In this document: positions 23,068-34,119 of the stretch, in pieces
Numbering within the stretch: the stretch's first letter is position 1
Layout of the letters: each line of letters begins with the position of its first letter
Assembly: GCA_021186555.1 (NCBI GenBank)
Contig: JAJKFL010000039.1
Coordinates: 13,310,733-13,374,732 of the forward strand
Length of the DNA: 64,000 nt
Source of the DNA: Reticulitermes speratus
Lineage: Eukaryota; Arthropoda; Insecta; Blattodea; Rhinotermitidae
Reading direction: 5' to 3'
Program-made: the position numbers and the translations under genes
Notes under the pieces: generated by a model
Databases searched by the model: none
Seen by the model: the letters and a program-made list of their open reading frames with translations, nothing else
What the model was told of the DNA's origin: nothing

Positions 23068-23854
23068 TGTCCAGATGCTCTGAGGATGGATATTACAATA
23101 AACGTGAAAATTATTTTGGGCGTTGTCCGTAGTCTTCAGCATCTCCCCCCCCCCCCCGGCCGGACAGAACGTACCCATCACGTACAAAAGAAGGAACGTT
23201 TCCTACTCAGTTGAGTCCTTTAGAAGTATTAGTCCCGATCCCTGGACTAGTCAGAGGCACGGTATTTGTAACGGCGCTCCTTCCCGAAACGCTGAAACAA
23301 TTCAAGGCAGTGGACAATGTCCAGAATCATGGTTATGCTCAGGAAGGATTATTATCCCTTAACCTGGCAGCAACAAAGACAGCCAAACTAAACTGACGGT
23401 ATAGTAACATGTGTTTAAGCATCAAGGCATGAAGACGGGTAATTATTGTAGGTAGACTGAAAGCTGAAATCAGTGCTAGACAAAACCACTGCGATAACGC
23501 GATTTTTACTGCCACACAACGTGCATCATTCTGTTGTTAGTTTACAAGCGAGGCGCCCCCGTAGAAGAAGTTGCCGCTGTGGCAAGGAGTCATGCCTGAT
23601 TGAATCCATTCTTCCAGGCATTCGTAATGAATGAATGAACAAATGAATGAATGAATAAAGCAAAATAGCTTCATGGGAGAATTATGTCAGGCGGCAATTT
23701 AAATTAAAATTATATATATATGAGGGGTCGAGTAAATGTCATGAAGTTCATGTGCAAGTCACACCGCACACTTGAAAATACTATAAGTATGAACTGTACT
23801 TCCTTACTGCTTCGAATAAATTCAGGTGGCAGATCATTTGTCTTATACAGTCCA
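23068..23854. other. unassigned stretch
   Basis: A 13-nt C run lies at 23145-23157 and an AATG-type microsatellite at about 23624-23661. No recognised gene. Confidence 0.45.
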
Positions 23855-24169
23855 TACTTTGCGAAGTGGGACACGCCGTGGCGCAGTTGGTTGAGGCACT
23901 GCGCTACAAACCGGAACGTCGCGGGTTCGATTCCCGATGGTGTCATTGGAATTTTTCATTGACATAATCCTTTCGGTCGCACTATGGCCCTGAGGTCGAC
24001 TAAGCCTCTAACAGAAATGAGTACCAGGAATATTTCCTGGGGGGTAAAGGCGGTTGGTGAGTACGGCTGACCTTGTCTAAAAATCTGGAAGCCTCAACCT
24101 CCTCGAAACCTAAGGGCCTGTCCAGGCCTGTAATGGGATTGCTTTACCTTACCTTTTACTTTGCGAAGT
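23855..24169 (+). mobile_element. SINE-D with target duplication
   Basis: The SINE occupies 23868-24156 between perfect 13-bp direct repeats TACTTTGCGAAGT. The head GTGGCGCAGTTGGTTGAGGC matches a tRNA A-box region and GGGTTCGATTCCC is an ideal B box. The body includes CACTATGGCCCTGAGGTCGA, the GGGGGGTAAAGGCGG block, CTAAGGGCCTGTCCAGG and an end with TTTACCTTACC. Copies at 36744 and 46354 are collinear. Confidence 0.93.
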
Positions 24170-24199
24170 ACGTGAATCAGTAACAACCGAAAGTAGCTG

Positions 24200-24425
24200 C
24201 GTTACCTTCCTGCGTCCTGTCCGGGTAGTCACGGATTCAAATATCGGTTCTTAGACCGCCTCTCCTGAATTGATAAGACTAGTAGGCCTGCCTTAAAACA
24301 GAGCAGGTCGATATTTCACACATCCTTTACCATTTATCATTCTGAACCACTACGCCATTTCGACGATGCATAAATTAAGCAGCTGAAAACGCCCTTAAAT
24401 AGATCAATAATCAATAAATCATGGA
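24200..24425 (+). mobile_element. SINE-E copy, diverged
   Basis: A B-box-like GGATTCAAATATCGG is followed by weakly matching blocks and a tail with AATAATCAATAAATC. The assignment rests on block order and is tentative. Confidence 0.4.
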
Positions 24426-24755
24426 GAATGAGGAGTGACGTGGAAGAGTGGTGAAAGCACACGCGGCGTGAAGTTCTCAGTCACAGCCGGCCATCCTGGC
24501 GACCGTTGATCGCAGCTCGTCTCCGTCCCCCAGTGCAATTCTTCCAAGCCCCTCTCCACTCAGTACCGTACTAAAGTATTGTTCAACGTCTCACACAACA
24601 AAACAACGCATATTGAAATCTGATGTTACAATGTCGATGCATCTTAAGATGGCAGTCTTCTGTCATGTGACTATAGTGTGATAGATACAAGCGTTTTGGA
24701 ACAACCCGCTGTCTTCGTTTCCAGAATATAAAAATCCTTGCAATAATATAGCAGT
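24426..24755. other. unassigned stretch
   Basis: No recognised gene or repeat. Confidence 0.4.
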
Positions 24756-25042
24756 TTAACCCTTTAAAGACTGGGAATAGCCTACATTACATTTAAATAT
24801 TCAGCTCGTACCGCGCAGTAAACACTTTCAGTCTCGGTTACGAAAGCAGGTCAGTTAATTGCTGTATTAGGAAAAATCTCTGTTTGTTCAGAGATACGTA
24901 CAAAACACATTAACATATTCTGTGGGCAGAATGTTGAATTTTTAAATCTTACACCTGACAAAACGTAAAGCAACCGCTTGGCTTTACAACAATGTTTCCC
25001 ATAACTTTTCTGTTGGCGGACCCCTTCTGGCTTTGAAAAATA
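24756..25042. mobile_element. piggyBac-like MITE, second copy
   Basis: It begins TTAACCCTTTAAAGACTGGG and shares with the copy at 2197 the phrases TACCGCGCAGTAAACACT, GAGATACGTACAAAACA and GGGCAGAATGTTGAATTT. The right boundary is unclear. A CTGGCTTTGAAAAATAAC phrase near 25025-25042 may be its decayed end. Confidence 0.6.
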
Positions 25043-25683
25043 ACCACGGATCCTCACATCCTTGCTCACGTAAACAGTGTCCGGATGATAGGTATCCAAA
25101 ATTGAAAATGTATATCTCGGAACTGATTTTAGATAGCTACGAATACACACCAACAGCATACGTAACAATGCATTGCATGATTTGACTTTAACTAAAATGA
25201 TTGTCGCTCGCTTCGTGGGTACAGAAAGTTTCTTCATTGGATATTTTAACAGCCATACGAAATAAACACATCGCCAATTAAAGAAGTTCCGCTATTATTT
25301 TTAATAAAACATCAAATTTCAAAGTAGCCCTTCCACGGATCCCCTGGGAACCACTGCGAGTGTCTGTAGGTAGAAGACGTGTACATATAGAAGTTAAATG
25401 TTAGGATCCTGCTCATTAACAGCTACGAGATAAACAATATGCTAGAACACAGAAATAAAATGCTAGACTGGCAAGCAGTCATTCATCTTACAGCAAAAAT
25501 AAGGGACATAAAACGTAAAACAAATATTTTATCATTAAAACGCCTTTTTTCTTTGTAAACTGCTTCGCTTTTAACGAACTTCTAAATTCAGTTTCAGTAT
25601 CAGTATTTGACATTCATAAACTCCAAAACATAAAGTAGACGACCAGAACAATGTTTTTCGTATACATTTCCTTACAGCGGATA
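25043..25683. other. unassigned stretch
   Basis: AT-rich with no recognised gene or repeat. The 128-codon minus frame at 24851-25237 overlaps the MITE and is not credible. Confidence 0.45.
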
Positions 25684-26178
25684 TTTTTAGACGCGTTCAC
25701 GAAATTGCGAAAAGCGACTTTTAGCTGCGTCATGTCTGTCCGTCCGTCCGTCTGTTAGTCCGCATGCAACAACTCGGCTCCCACGGGATGGATTTTCATG
25801 AAATTTAACATTTGAGGATTTTTCGAAACTCTGTCGAGAACATTCAAATTTGATTAAACTCTGACAAGAATAACGGATACTTTACATGAAGACCTTTGTA
25901 CGTTTATAACACGTCGCTGAAATTCTTCTTATAATGCGAAATGTTTTAGACAGAAGTTGTAGAGAAAATCAAAACACACATTTTATGTTCAGTGACTTTT
26001 TTCTGAAAATCGTGCCGTTTATGAGATAATGTGGAAAAATATGGTGCAGCCAGACAGGCCACAGATGACAATATAATACGGCGCATGCGCATTGCATGCT
26101 GGATAACTACGGCTACACACACATACTCAGAATATGTAATACTTATTTGTACGTACATTGCCTGTCTTGTTGAAATCA
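25684..26178 (-). mobile_element. R1 repeat, copy 5 (second subfamily)
   Basis: On the minus strand it contains the same phrases as copies 4 and 6 (GCATGCGCCGTATTATATTG, TTTTGATTTTCTCTACAA, GTCAGAGTTTAATCAAA). The GC-rich end motif ACGCGTTC lies near 25691-25699. The segment that should hold the other GC-rich motif is deleted, although the flanking ACAAGACAGGCAATGTACGT remains. This shows that R1 extends beyond that motif. Confidence 0.75.
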
Positions 26179-26434
26179 ATCTACATAAAAAACATGATTG
26201 GAATTTCAATGCAGCTCACTCTATACATGTACAGAACTTCATATAAAGTGGAACGTTTCCGCTTTGGACCAAAATTACACCCAATCCACAAAGTGTTGTA
26301 ACGACTGGAAATACCATATAAAATTTACATGCTTTAACCAGAGTTATTTACTACACACAAAAGGCAGACAAGAGGATCAAGGCATGGCTAACAGGCACTC
26401 AACCAACGTGATGAAACAAAATATCCCTTTACAA
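26179..26434. other. unassigned stretch
   Basis: No recognised gene or repeat. Confidence 0.4.
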
Positions 26435-26775
26435 ACTATCAGTCAAGAAATTCCCCGCATCTTACGAAATCCAAATTCACTACCGTCTTCACAAGAGATC
26501 TGCACTGGGCCTTATTCAGTGTAACATTCCACACCGTGCAGTAAACTGGTTGTCACAAAATTTAATATTATCCTTCCACCTACGCCTGCTCTTCCCAAAT
26601 GGTCTCTTACCTACGGGTTTTACAACCAAATACTCTATTGATTCCTTTCATTCCCAATGCGTGCTTCTCTCCGCACCCATCTTACCCTCACCCAATACTA
26701 CATATTTGGCGAAGAGCATAAGTGATGAAGCTCCTACTGGATGCTCATCATTCCTCTAAACTCGTCCCAGTTCTT
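26435..26775 (-). pseudogene. LINE C-terminal fragment
   Basis: On the minus strand the order is that of the LINE tail: an NWDEFRGM-like piece, a decayed linker, RDHLGRAGVGGRIILNF, then VNLDFVRCGEFLD after further shifts. The same last block ends the element near 32160 and 42478. It is riddled with stops and has no coding function. Confidence 0.65.
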
Positions 26776-28139
26776 TGCGCTAGGCGCATTCTGTTACGAG
26801 CTGCTCGATCAGTGTGGGTTCACGGGCCAGTGGCGGGATGCAGAAAGCAGAAGAGCCGTGACACTGATGTCCTCGGTCGCAGGTCATACGACACTAAGAA
26901 GGTAATTATCTCCTTTCTGTCAACTTTGAACCATGAGCTGCTCCAGATAAATACAGTTCCGTGGATAACACAGTTGCTGTGTATGGAGGACCTTTTCAGA
27001 GCTAAAAAGTTTACACTGAGGATTATGTTTCAGCAGCTGCACAAAACGTTTGGCCTCTCAGAGAACAGCAGTGTTGGGCTCCAATGTCTACTGATACAGC
27101 GGTCAATGAATGACTCAGAATCCTTTCATATTTGTATTCTTTTAGCGCTGACATATCCATGTTTCTGTCGCAATACTTCCAGATGGAAAGAAATCTTTCT
27201 GATTCATTATTATTCGATGGTATAATGTCTGAAATCCACATAAAGCGAAAGACTAGATGGGCTTGAGTGGAAAGCTATCCTCTAAATATAAATAAAGAAA
27301 ACGAAACGAGTTTTATTCTCCTGTTTCTTCTTCGTCTTCTCCTACTCTCTTTTTTCCTTTTCACGTTTGGTAACTGAGGAATCACCACTTCTGAAATTTG
27401 CGGCTATATGGTGACATGTTGCAAAGACATGTACGACTGATCTTAAAACCCACACTGTCCGTTCGGTACCGTCAAGCGAACTCTGTTACAGTGAAGTGTT
27501 ATAATATATGCCCGTAGCAGCGCGTGGGCGCCGTGCAAAGCGTTGCTAGTGCGTTGCCCTAGGCCTTGAGCTGGGGCGTCGCGGAGAAAAAGTGAATTGC
27601 AACGAACGGGCCAGCCAATATGAGCAAGCGGCAGTGACCTTGGCAAAGACGAAAAGGAAGTTAGAAATTTTCTTTTCTTTCCGGTTTGTTGGGTAATGAC
27701 GTCACGTACCACAACAAAAACAATAACTGCAGCGTCGCCTCCACGTAGCGACAATGCACATACGCAAACAGGACAGCATTTCAGCGCGAATTCTACGACT
27801 ATTAACATAGCGATACCAAGCTACTCGGATAAGAAAGCGGCCTTTCGTGCCGTTGAACGAAAGTAGGTACGATGAGTAGGTACCAGTTGTCTGTCCGACG
27901 CTTTACACAGCCTGACTGATGAAATTTAGGTCTTGTTTCTCAGAATAAACCTTTTTGTTATTTTTATTCCAGAATACATCAGATAACTCTTGCAAAGTTA
28001 AATACAGGGACTGTTTATCGTCCTTGCGTTATTCTACACTGAAAAATTTACAAATTAATAAGGGGTAGGGAACGAGTTACGGCCCAAAATGGCAATTTGG
28101 ATTTCGGATTTGACCCACAACCTGTTTTGAGTTTAATAG
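26776..28139. other. unassigned stretch with a GC-richer patch
   Basis: The open frame 26722-27225 (plus, 167 codons) has no recognisable motif and begins in the LINE fragment. The 27450-27840 segment is richer in CG dinucleotides (GCGTGGGCGCCG, GGGGCGTCGCGG) than its surroundings. It carries a 121-codon minus frame that I do not recognise. Confidence 0.45.
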
Positions 28140-28687
28140 GCCTGATCTGTGAGTAAGCATTCGTTACAAAGAATGGGCGACAAATGTGTCCCAGTCACAA
28201 GGGCACAATGCGTCCGAACGTTGCGCATGGAGGAGACACCCTCTAGATATGGATGGTAGCTGCGAATATATTGAACGAGCAGGCGCAGACAGCCGACAAG
28301 GGGTTGTCTCCCAGATTTGGGATTGGATGAGAGGCTAAAAACCCTCACCACAAAAAATCATATGAAATGTTACACAGGGCCTCGGACTTGGGAAAAAAGA
28401 TGCTTTGGAACAACCTATGCATGGGAAAAGGAACATGAGATGTGGAACTTGGAATGTGAAATGCCTTTATAAGCATCACTGTAGGCAGTTGCAAAAGAAC
28501 TAGCGAAGTACAGAAGGTTAATATGGAGAGATCCAATCTCAAGAACGCAACCGAGTGGAAGTTATAGAACAGTGTCAGTTTATATCCTCAAAGAGATCTG
28601 CAGCTTTGGAGCAAGTAGATGATAGCAGAGGCATCAATAATGCTACACAGACTATTTGAGAAGATATGAAAATCTCAGCTAAGGATG

Positions 28688-29366
28688 GTCTAGGTCATTG
28701 GTATTCAACCTGGGGTACGCGAAGACATCTTAGGGGGTATGTAAAATTAAAAAAAAAATAAATATATTATTTCATGATAAACACTAAATAAATCAGGGCC
28801 AGATTTAGGGTTAGCCACAAGAGACCCGGACGTAAGGACATGCGATTTGGGAGCGCCATTTTTTTCTCTCTATCCCTCTCCTTTATGCCATTCTTATCTG
28901 GGCGGCTAGTTACATTTTATTCCACACAGTGCATATAATTTTGCTTTGCTAAATTACTTTTATTCCTTTATTAATTTTTACATTATTTGCAATAATATAT
29001 TTAAATGAATTCTAAAAGGTTCTGACGATGGTATATAACATTGAGAACCACTTGTCTTTTGGACTTTGTCCATCGTATTTTTATAAGTATATATATTTTG
29101 CATTAAAGACGATGGACAAAGTCCAAAAGACAAGTGGTTCTCAATAATATATTTGTTATTTAATAGCTTGATTCTCTTTTTTTTTCATTTAAAACTTATT
29201 ATTTAATGCATTATTTTGGATGTGATTTATTTAACTTATTTTAGATGTAGATTATAGAATATGTATAACTTGAATTATGCACCAACAAATTTGGGGGTAC
29301 AAAGTTGAAGATAAATTATATGTGGGGGTACGCGAACAAAAAAGGTTGAATACCACTGGTGTAGGT
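28688..29366. mobile_element. hAT-type non-autonomous transposon
   Basis: The element (28696-29358, 663 bp) starts CATTGGTATTCAACC, and its reverse-complemented right end starts CAGTGGTATTCAACC. It is flanked by 8-bp repeats GTCTAGGT and GTGTAGGT. An 8-bp duplication with CA-TTC type ends is typical of hAT transposons. Internal sequence is AT-rich, with no transposase. A foldback element at 28990-29154 sits inside it, and the whole lies in a LINE. Confidence 0.85.
28990..29154. mobile_element. foldback element nested in the hAT element
   Basis: Two 36-bp arms (29041-29076 and 29109-29144), starting TTGAGAACCACTTGTC, are perfect inverted copies with a 32-bp loop. The insert 29003-29141 is flanked by the 13-bp direct repeat CAATAATATATTT. 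Its left segment TTCTAAAAGGTTCTGACGAT also starts the element at 56847. This copy lacks the CTGANGA motif found in some relatives. Confidence 0.88.
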
Positions 29367-29570
29367 CAGTAAGAACGGAAGGAGCATCAACCAAGGTTTG
29401 AGTAAGACTTTTCGAAATTTGCTGATAAAAGGATACAGGCTAAATTACAATTGTTACAAGATGGAAGCCAAGATAATTTAAACAATGTAAGAGGCGGAAG
29501 TACTAGACATTTCAGGGAAAAAGAGAGAGAATAAAGTGAAAGGTAAAATTAATGAACTTGAAACAAAAAC

Positions 29571-30686
29571 TTATAAGTAAGGCAGTGACTTTCACGAGAG
29601 CCCGGGTGAAGGATCCACTAGGTTACTCTTTACGGGACGAAGTAATTCCGGAAGTGAGCAGTTGTAAATACTTGGGAATAATCTTACGCAGCGATTTAAG
29701 CTGGGCTTACCAAGTAAATTACACGGTGAGAAAAGCTTGGAAGGCACTTCATTTCACAATGCGTATTCTCAAAAAGGGAAATAGTAATATTAACGTTTAG
29801 CCTACACGTCACTAGTGCGTCCGATTCTTGAGTATGGGGCTGCGTGCTGGGATCCATACAGGGAGGGACAGATAAATGCGTTAGACCGGGTACAACAGAA
29901 AGCGGCTAAATTTGCAAATCATACGACCGATTCGAACTGGGAAACTTTGGCGCAGCGCAGAAAGACAGCACGCATATGTGCTCTCTTCAAAGCATACATT
30001 GGAGAACGGGCTTGGAAGGCTATAGTGACAGATTACAAAGGCTTATAGATTACAGGGTCGATCATGATCGGAAAATTAGGAACAGTAAGCAAAGGACGGA
30101 TATCGGGAAATATTCCTTTGTAAATAGGACCATCCAACTCTGGAACCAACTACCTGCAGATGCTTTAGGGACTTTCCCCTGTAAGCCGAGTATTTTTAGG
30201 AAGAGGGTTAGGAAAGTGATAAGTAAGGTGAAGTGAAGGGTATAGAAGTGTGGGGAAAATCATCTAATATTGCAGTGAAGTGAAGTGAAGGGAGGCAAAA
30301 CGGGGGGGGGGGGGGTGCCGTGAAGTGTATATAAGCGTGGTGAAGTGGAGTGAAGTGAAGGTCCTGGTGAAATGTGTGTACATCACTTCTTCAAGATATG
30401 GAATTTTATTTTTGTATAGTATGGTTGACTCATTACTTTGTATACCTAATTATTTTTAACTCTGATTCATCTACGTTAGGTTTTTCTTGTTAGGCTTAGC
30501 TACTCTTTCTTTTTGTAGTATGTGTGTTTTATTGTTTTTGTAAGTTTGTGTGTTGTGTACTGTTTTGAGCGTTGTGTGTTATTTTTTGTGATGTATGTTA
30601 TTGTGTGTTATGTGTCATTGTAGTACCACTGCCACCGGTATAAACCCACTTGCAGTAATAAATAATATATATATATATATTATAAG
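29571..30686 (+). mobile_element. 5'-truncated LINE (second family) with (TA)n tail
   Basis: The insert 29578-30679 is flanked by TTATAAG. Translation gives the C-terminal third of a reverse transcriptase: SSCKYLGIILRSDLSW, a stop near 29798, then LVRPILEYGAACWDP, RVQQKAAKFANHT, a frame change near 30020, and IQLWNQLPADAL to a stop at 30236. A 3' untranslated region of about 440 bp follows, ending in AATAAATAATATATAT. The protein resembles a CR1/L2/Jockey-type RT C terminus very common in cockroach genomes (from memory). Only one or two lesions in 650 bp suggest it is younger than its LINE host. Confidence 0.85.
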
Positions 30687-31004
30687 AGAAATGTTAGAGA
30701 CTCATGTAGAGATCTACATGAATTTAAAAAAGGTTAGCAGCATAGAACTAGTTTATCCAAAAACGAGAAGGGGTGATCTGTTTGCAGATTACCACAGAAT
30801 TCTGAATAAGTGAAAGAAACATTCCTGCCAGTTATTGAATGTAAATGAGGTTAAAAATGTCAGGACATTTAAATATACAGCTGAGCAAATAGCATCCCAC
30901 TTTTGTACCTTGAGCTTGAAATGGCTATTTAAAAGTTGAAAGGAGAAAGAGATAAAAAGGAAAAAATGGCAATACAAAGCGGCAGCGCACAAGTTATTTA
31001 TACA

Positions 31005-32160
31005 CTTCAAAAAAGCCTACGGTTTAGTTGGGCGGGGAAACTTTGCACGATATTCTCAGTGGGTTTGGTATCCCGATGATAATAATTAGATTAATAGACA
31101 TGTACTTAAATGAAATGTACAGTAAAGTCCGGATAGGCAAACGTTCGTGTCGTACGTTTCCTATCAAGAATGATCTGAAACAAGGAGATACGTTATTGTC
31201 ACGACTCTTCAGCGTTCTTTCCTACATGGTGAAGGGCCCCGCAGCAGATGCTACGGACGCACCACAGCCTTAAGGCTTTTTGTGCAACCCTATGATGAAG
31301 ATGAAGAGTTTTTTTTACCAAGTTTTACAAGTAATGGAGCACCAGTGGAATGAAACCGACAGAGGAAAACCGACAACTCGGAGAAAAACCTGTCCCAGTG
31401 CCACTTTGTCCAATACAAACCCCACATGGACTGACCCGGGATCGAAACCGGGCCTCCGCAGTGGAAGGCCGGCGACTAACCGCCTGAGCCATGGCACGGC
31501 CTTACTCTTCAGCGTTGCTTTAGACTACCACACCAGGAGGGGCAGAAGCTGAATGAGACACATCAGCTTCTGGTTTACGCTGATGATGTTGATTGGGTGA
31601 AGCATGCAAATTACATTCGGGAAATGCCTGCTACCATTAAGCCCAGAATATTTTGCATTACCTTTGGCTATCTAAGACTGCAAATACTAAAATATACAGA
31701 ACTACAAATTTGCCTGTTGTTTTACACGGGTGTGAAACTTGGTCTTGCACATTAAGGGAAGAACATAGGCTGAGGGTGTTTAAGAACAGGGTACTGAGGA
31801 AGATATTTGGGCTTAAGAGGGAGGAAGTAACAGGAGGCTGGAGAAAACTGCGTAATGTGGAGCTGTATAATATTTACTCCTCATAAAATACTATTCAAGT
31901 GACCAATCGAGGCGAATGACATGTGAGGCATGTGACACGTAAGGGGGGGATAGAAATGCATACAAGTTTTCGTGGGGAAATCTGAAGGAAAGAGACCACC
32001 TGGAAGACCTAGGCGTAGATGTAAAGCTGGTAGTACAATGGATCTTAAAGCAATATAATGGGACGGTGCACACTGAATTAATCTGGCTGAAGACAGGGAC
32101 AGGAGGCGGCTGTTATGAATGCCGTAATGAACATTCCGGTTCCATAAAATGCGCGGAATT
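31005..32160 (+). pseudogene. reverse-transcriptase core and C terminus of the host LINE
   Basis: The pieces in order are FKKAYG, GFGIPMIIIRLIDMYL, SKVRIGKRSCRTFPI, LKQGDTLLSRLFSV (interrupted by a SINE), ALDYHTRRG, LVYADDVDW with the catalytic YADD motif of reverse transcriptases, PVVLHGCETW, VLRKIFGLKREEVTGG, VELYNIYSS, and a frame-shifted GRPRR-type tail. Much of the region between YADD and HGCETW is deleted. It cannot encode a working enzyme. It is the most complete reference in this window for the shorter fragments. Confidence 0.85.
31204..31516 (-). mobile_element. SINE-C inserted into the LINE RT gene
   Basis: A minus-strand copy (31217-31503) lies between perfect 13-bp repeats ACTCTTCAGCGTT. 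On the complementary strand it starts GGCCGTGCCATGGCTCAGGC, has the B box CGGTTTCGATCCCGG, the GGACAAAGTGGCACTGGGAC body, a GGTGCGTCCGTAGCATCTGC 3' part and the end GGGCCCTTCA. Removing it rejoins LSRLFSV with ALDYH in frame. Confidence 0.93.
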
Positions 32161-32226
32161 TTTTGAATCGCAAAGGAATAACAAGAGCTCTGCAACATGG
32201 AATTGGTTGGTTAGTTAGTTAGTTAC

Positions 32227-33039
32227 CAGACAGGCCGCACTCGCTTTCTTTACTGTGTATAAATTAAATTAATTAATAATAAAACATTCCTTTTGTTATT
32301 CCATGTTTCCATAGCTTCCACATCCACTAGTCACCCAGTCACGACTGAACAAAGCCGTTATATTCTGAATTATATAATTTTGCTCTGCGATACGGAACTG
32401 TAACTGGCGGAACACGTTTCTTTCACTGATTGCTAACAGTAAATAAATGCAGACCAAAATAGCTATGGCTACTATCCACAGATCTCACGCATATCATGGA
32501 AAAGGTGAAATCTCTGATACCGTGATGGAAACCATAAAACATGAAAAAGAAAAAGGCTACCCCATATTACACAAAACAACAGACCGTAAATGGGTTTGGT
32601 GGGCGATGTAGTGGGTTACTAATCGTTAGGGCTGACGGTATACATACACCACATAAGCATGTGCTGATTTGACAGGCCGTAAGAACCTGAACTATCTCAT
32701 TTAGTGTGCCGCCAAGTGGGTAGCGTTGGTACCCACTGCCCTAGAGTCCAGGCTGTGTGCCATGCAAGCTCACACCAAATAACATATATTTTCCTCTCTG
32801 TCCTCAGGAGCAATATAAAATCAGGCGAACCGTGAACATGTACACTACATCCAAAATAAGTTCGTTCGTTCGTTTAGTCTGCAATGCAAAGTCACATGGA
32901 AAGTTGCCAGCGTCATGAAATTGCTATTTTTAATTTAAACATATTATTGTTTACAAAGATACTGCAGATTATGTATTCAGTTCTTACAAAACAACAACAC
33001 TGCCTACTGCGTTTTGTGGGCATGAAAAGTGGTACTTCC
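32227..33039. other. unassigned stretch
   Basis: No recognised gene or repeat. Short TTCG repeats lie near 32865. Confidence 0.4.
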
Positions 33040-33340
33040 TGTGAGAGAAGAACATAGATTTCAAGTCATTAAAAACAAAGTGAGCTGGAAAATATTTGAA
33101 ACTAAGAGCACTTAAAGCATCATTTTAGTACATTACACAACCAGGAACGTCTCCATTTATATGGGTGACCCAGTGTTCTTAGGACAATGATATCCATGAG
33201 GTTAAGATTGCTTAGGAATGTAGCACGGCTGAGGAAAAACAAGGAATGTAATCCTATGCAAAAGTTTAGTGACAAAGTCTCTTGCAAAATTTTACTTTAA
33301 AGACGAAAAAGGCGACAGGATAAGTAAAAGACACATTTTA
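33040..33340 (+). pseudogene. probable LINE C-terminal fragment
   Basis: A VREEHRFQVIKNKVSWKIF-like piece at 33040-33105 matches the HRLRVFKNRVLRKIF block of the host LINE at 31770. What follows is too decayed to align with confidence. Confidence 0.5.
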
Positions 33341-34119
33341 GATAAATAAGTTACAAAGATCGGAGGTGGAGTACAGTGCTGCAGGATTGTGATCAGAGGC
33401 AGTCATTGATATTCGCAGGCCTCAACCTGCTCTTTTCAGTAAAGATTGGCGAGTCAGTTAAGGAATCTATCGTAAACGTAACCAGCGAAATAAACCTGTG
33501 CATGACATACACGTATGCAATCTGCAGCGCCACCAACAAAGAAAGCAAGAGCAATCTACAACATTAAAGAAATGAGACTAAATGATGTGATATCGCGTTC
33601 TCTGCGTAAAAGTGAGCTACGCGTATGTGGGTCGAGAGATGAAAGTTGAGAGCCAGCAGCATGCAATCTTGCGCTGCCGCAATCGGGTTGCAAGATGCAG
33701 GAAAGTGTGACAGTGTTTCCTGTAGATGACACTCGAAAATGAACACAACCTTTTTTTTTTCCCCTTGTTCATGAAGTAGAAATGCAACTCTTTTTAGGAA
33801 CGATATACAACCTAGTGAAGTTTCCACGTACGACTAAGCAAACGACAACAGAAATCAGACGCCTCGTGCTTGTCAGAATGGCTCGGCACTGAACCTCTTA
33901 ACAACTTTTACCGTGATGTTCACGGCTCGCTTTAACATTTATCTGAGACGCTGCAGTAACTGTTTTATTCCGAAACGCATGGTGCAGGATCTTTCTTGCA
34001 AAAGCTCGTAGTTACTCAGTAGGCCAGAAAATTCCACATTTTGTCCAGAATCAGTTCATTAGCGTCTTTACAACAGTCGCCACTAAACTGGCACAGAAAT
34101 CCAGTCCACCCCCTTACGC
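33341..34119. other. unassigned stretch
   Basis: No recognised gene or repeat. Confidence 0.4.

Larger units (their letters stand above)
28140..32226 (+). mobile_element. decayed LINE hosting several nested insertions
   Basis: Removing the inserts at 28688-29366, 29571-30686 and 31204-31516 leaves about 2 kb that reads in order as one LINE. An endonuclease start (RCGTWNVKCLY, near 28436) is followed by a KGKINELETKTYK linker broken exactly at 29571, RRGDLFADYHRILNK after it, FKKAYG near 31005, LSRLFSV split from ALDYH by the SINE, YADD at 31576, and LREEHRLRVF to the C-terminal tail near 32150. It ends in a (TTAG)n tail. Stops and internal deletions show it is dead. The clade is not certain, though it resembles endonuclease/RT elements common in cockroaches and termites. 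Confidence 0.8.

Noticed and set aside
22600-23187. 195-codon minus-strand open frame with 21-residue repeats
   Set aside because: It exists because a 63-bp tandem unit lacks stops. The opposite strand is open too, and no domain is recognisable.
26722-27225. 167-codon plus-strand open frame as a host gene
   Set aside because: It begins within a LINE fragment, and no familiar motif was seen. A homology search or RNA-seq would be needed to revive it.
32203-32226. (TTAG)n as telomeric sequence
   Set aside because: The insect telomere repeat is TTAGG. This tract is TTAG and sits at the 3' end of a LINE.
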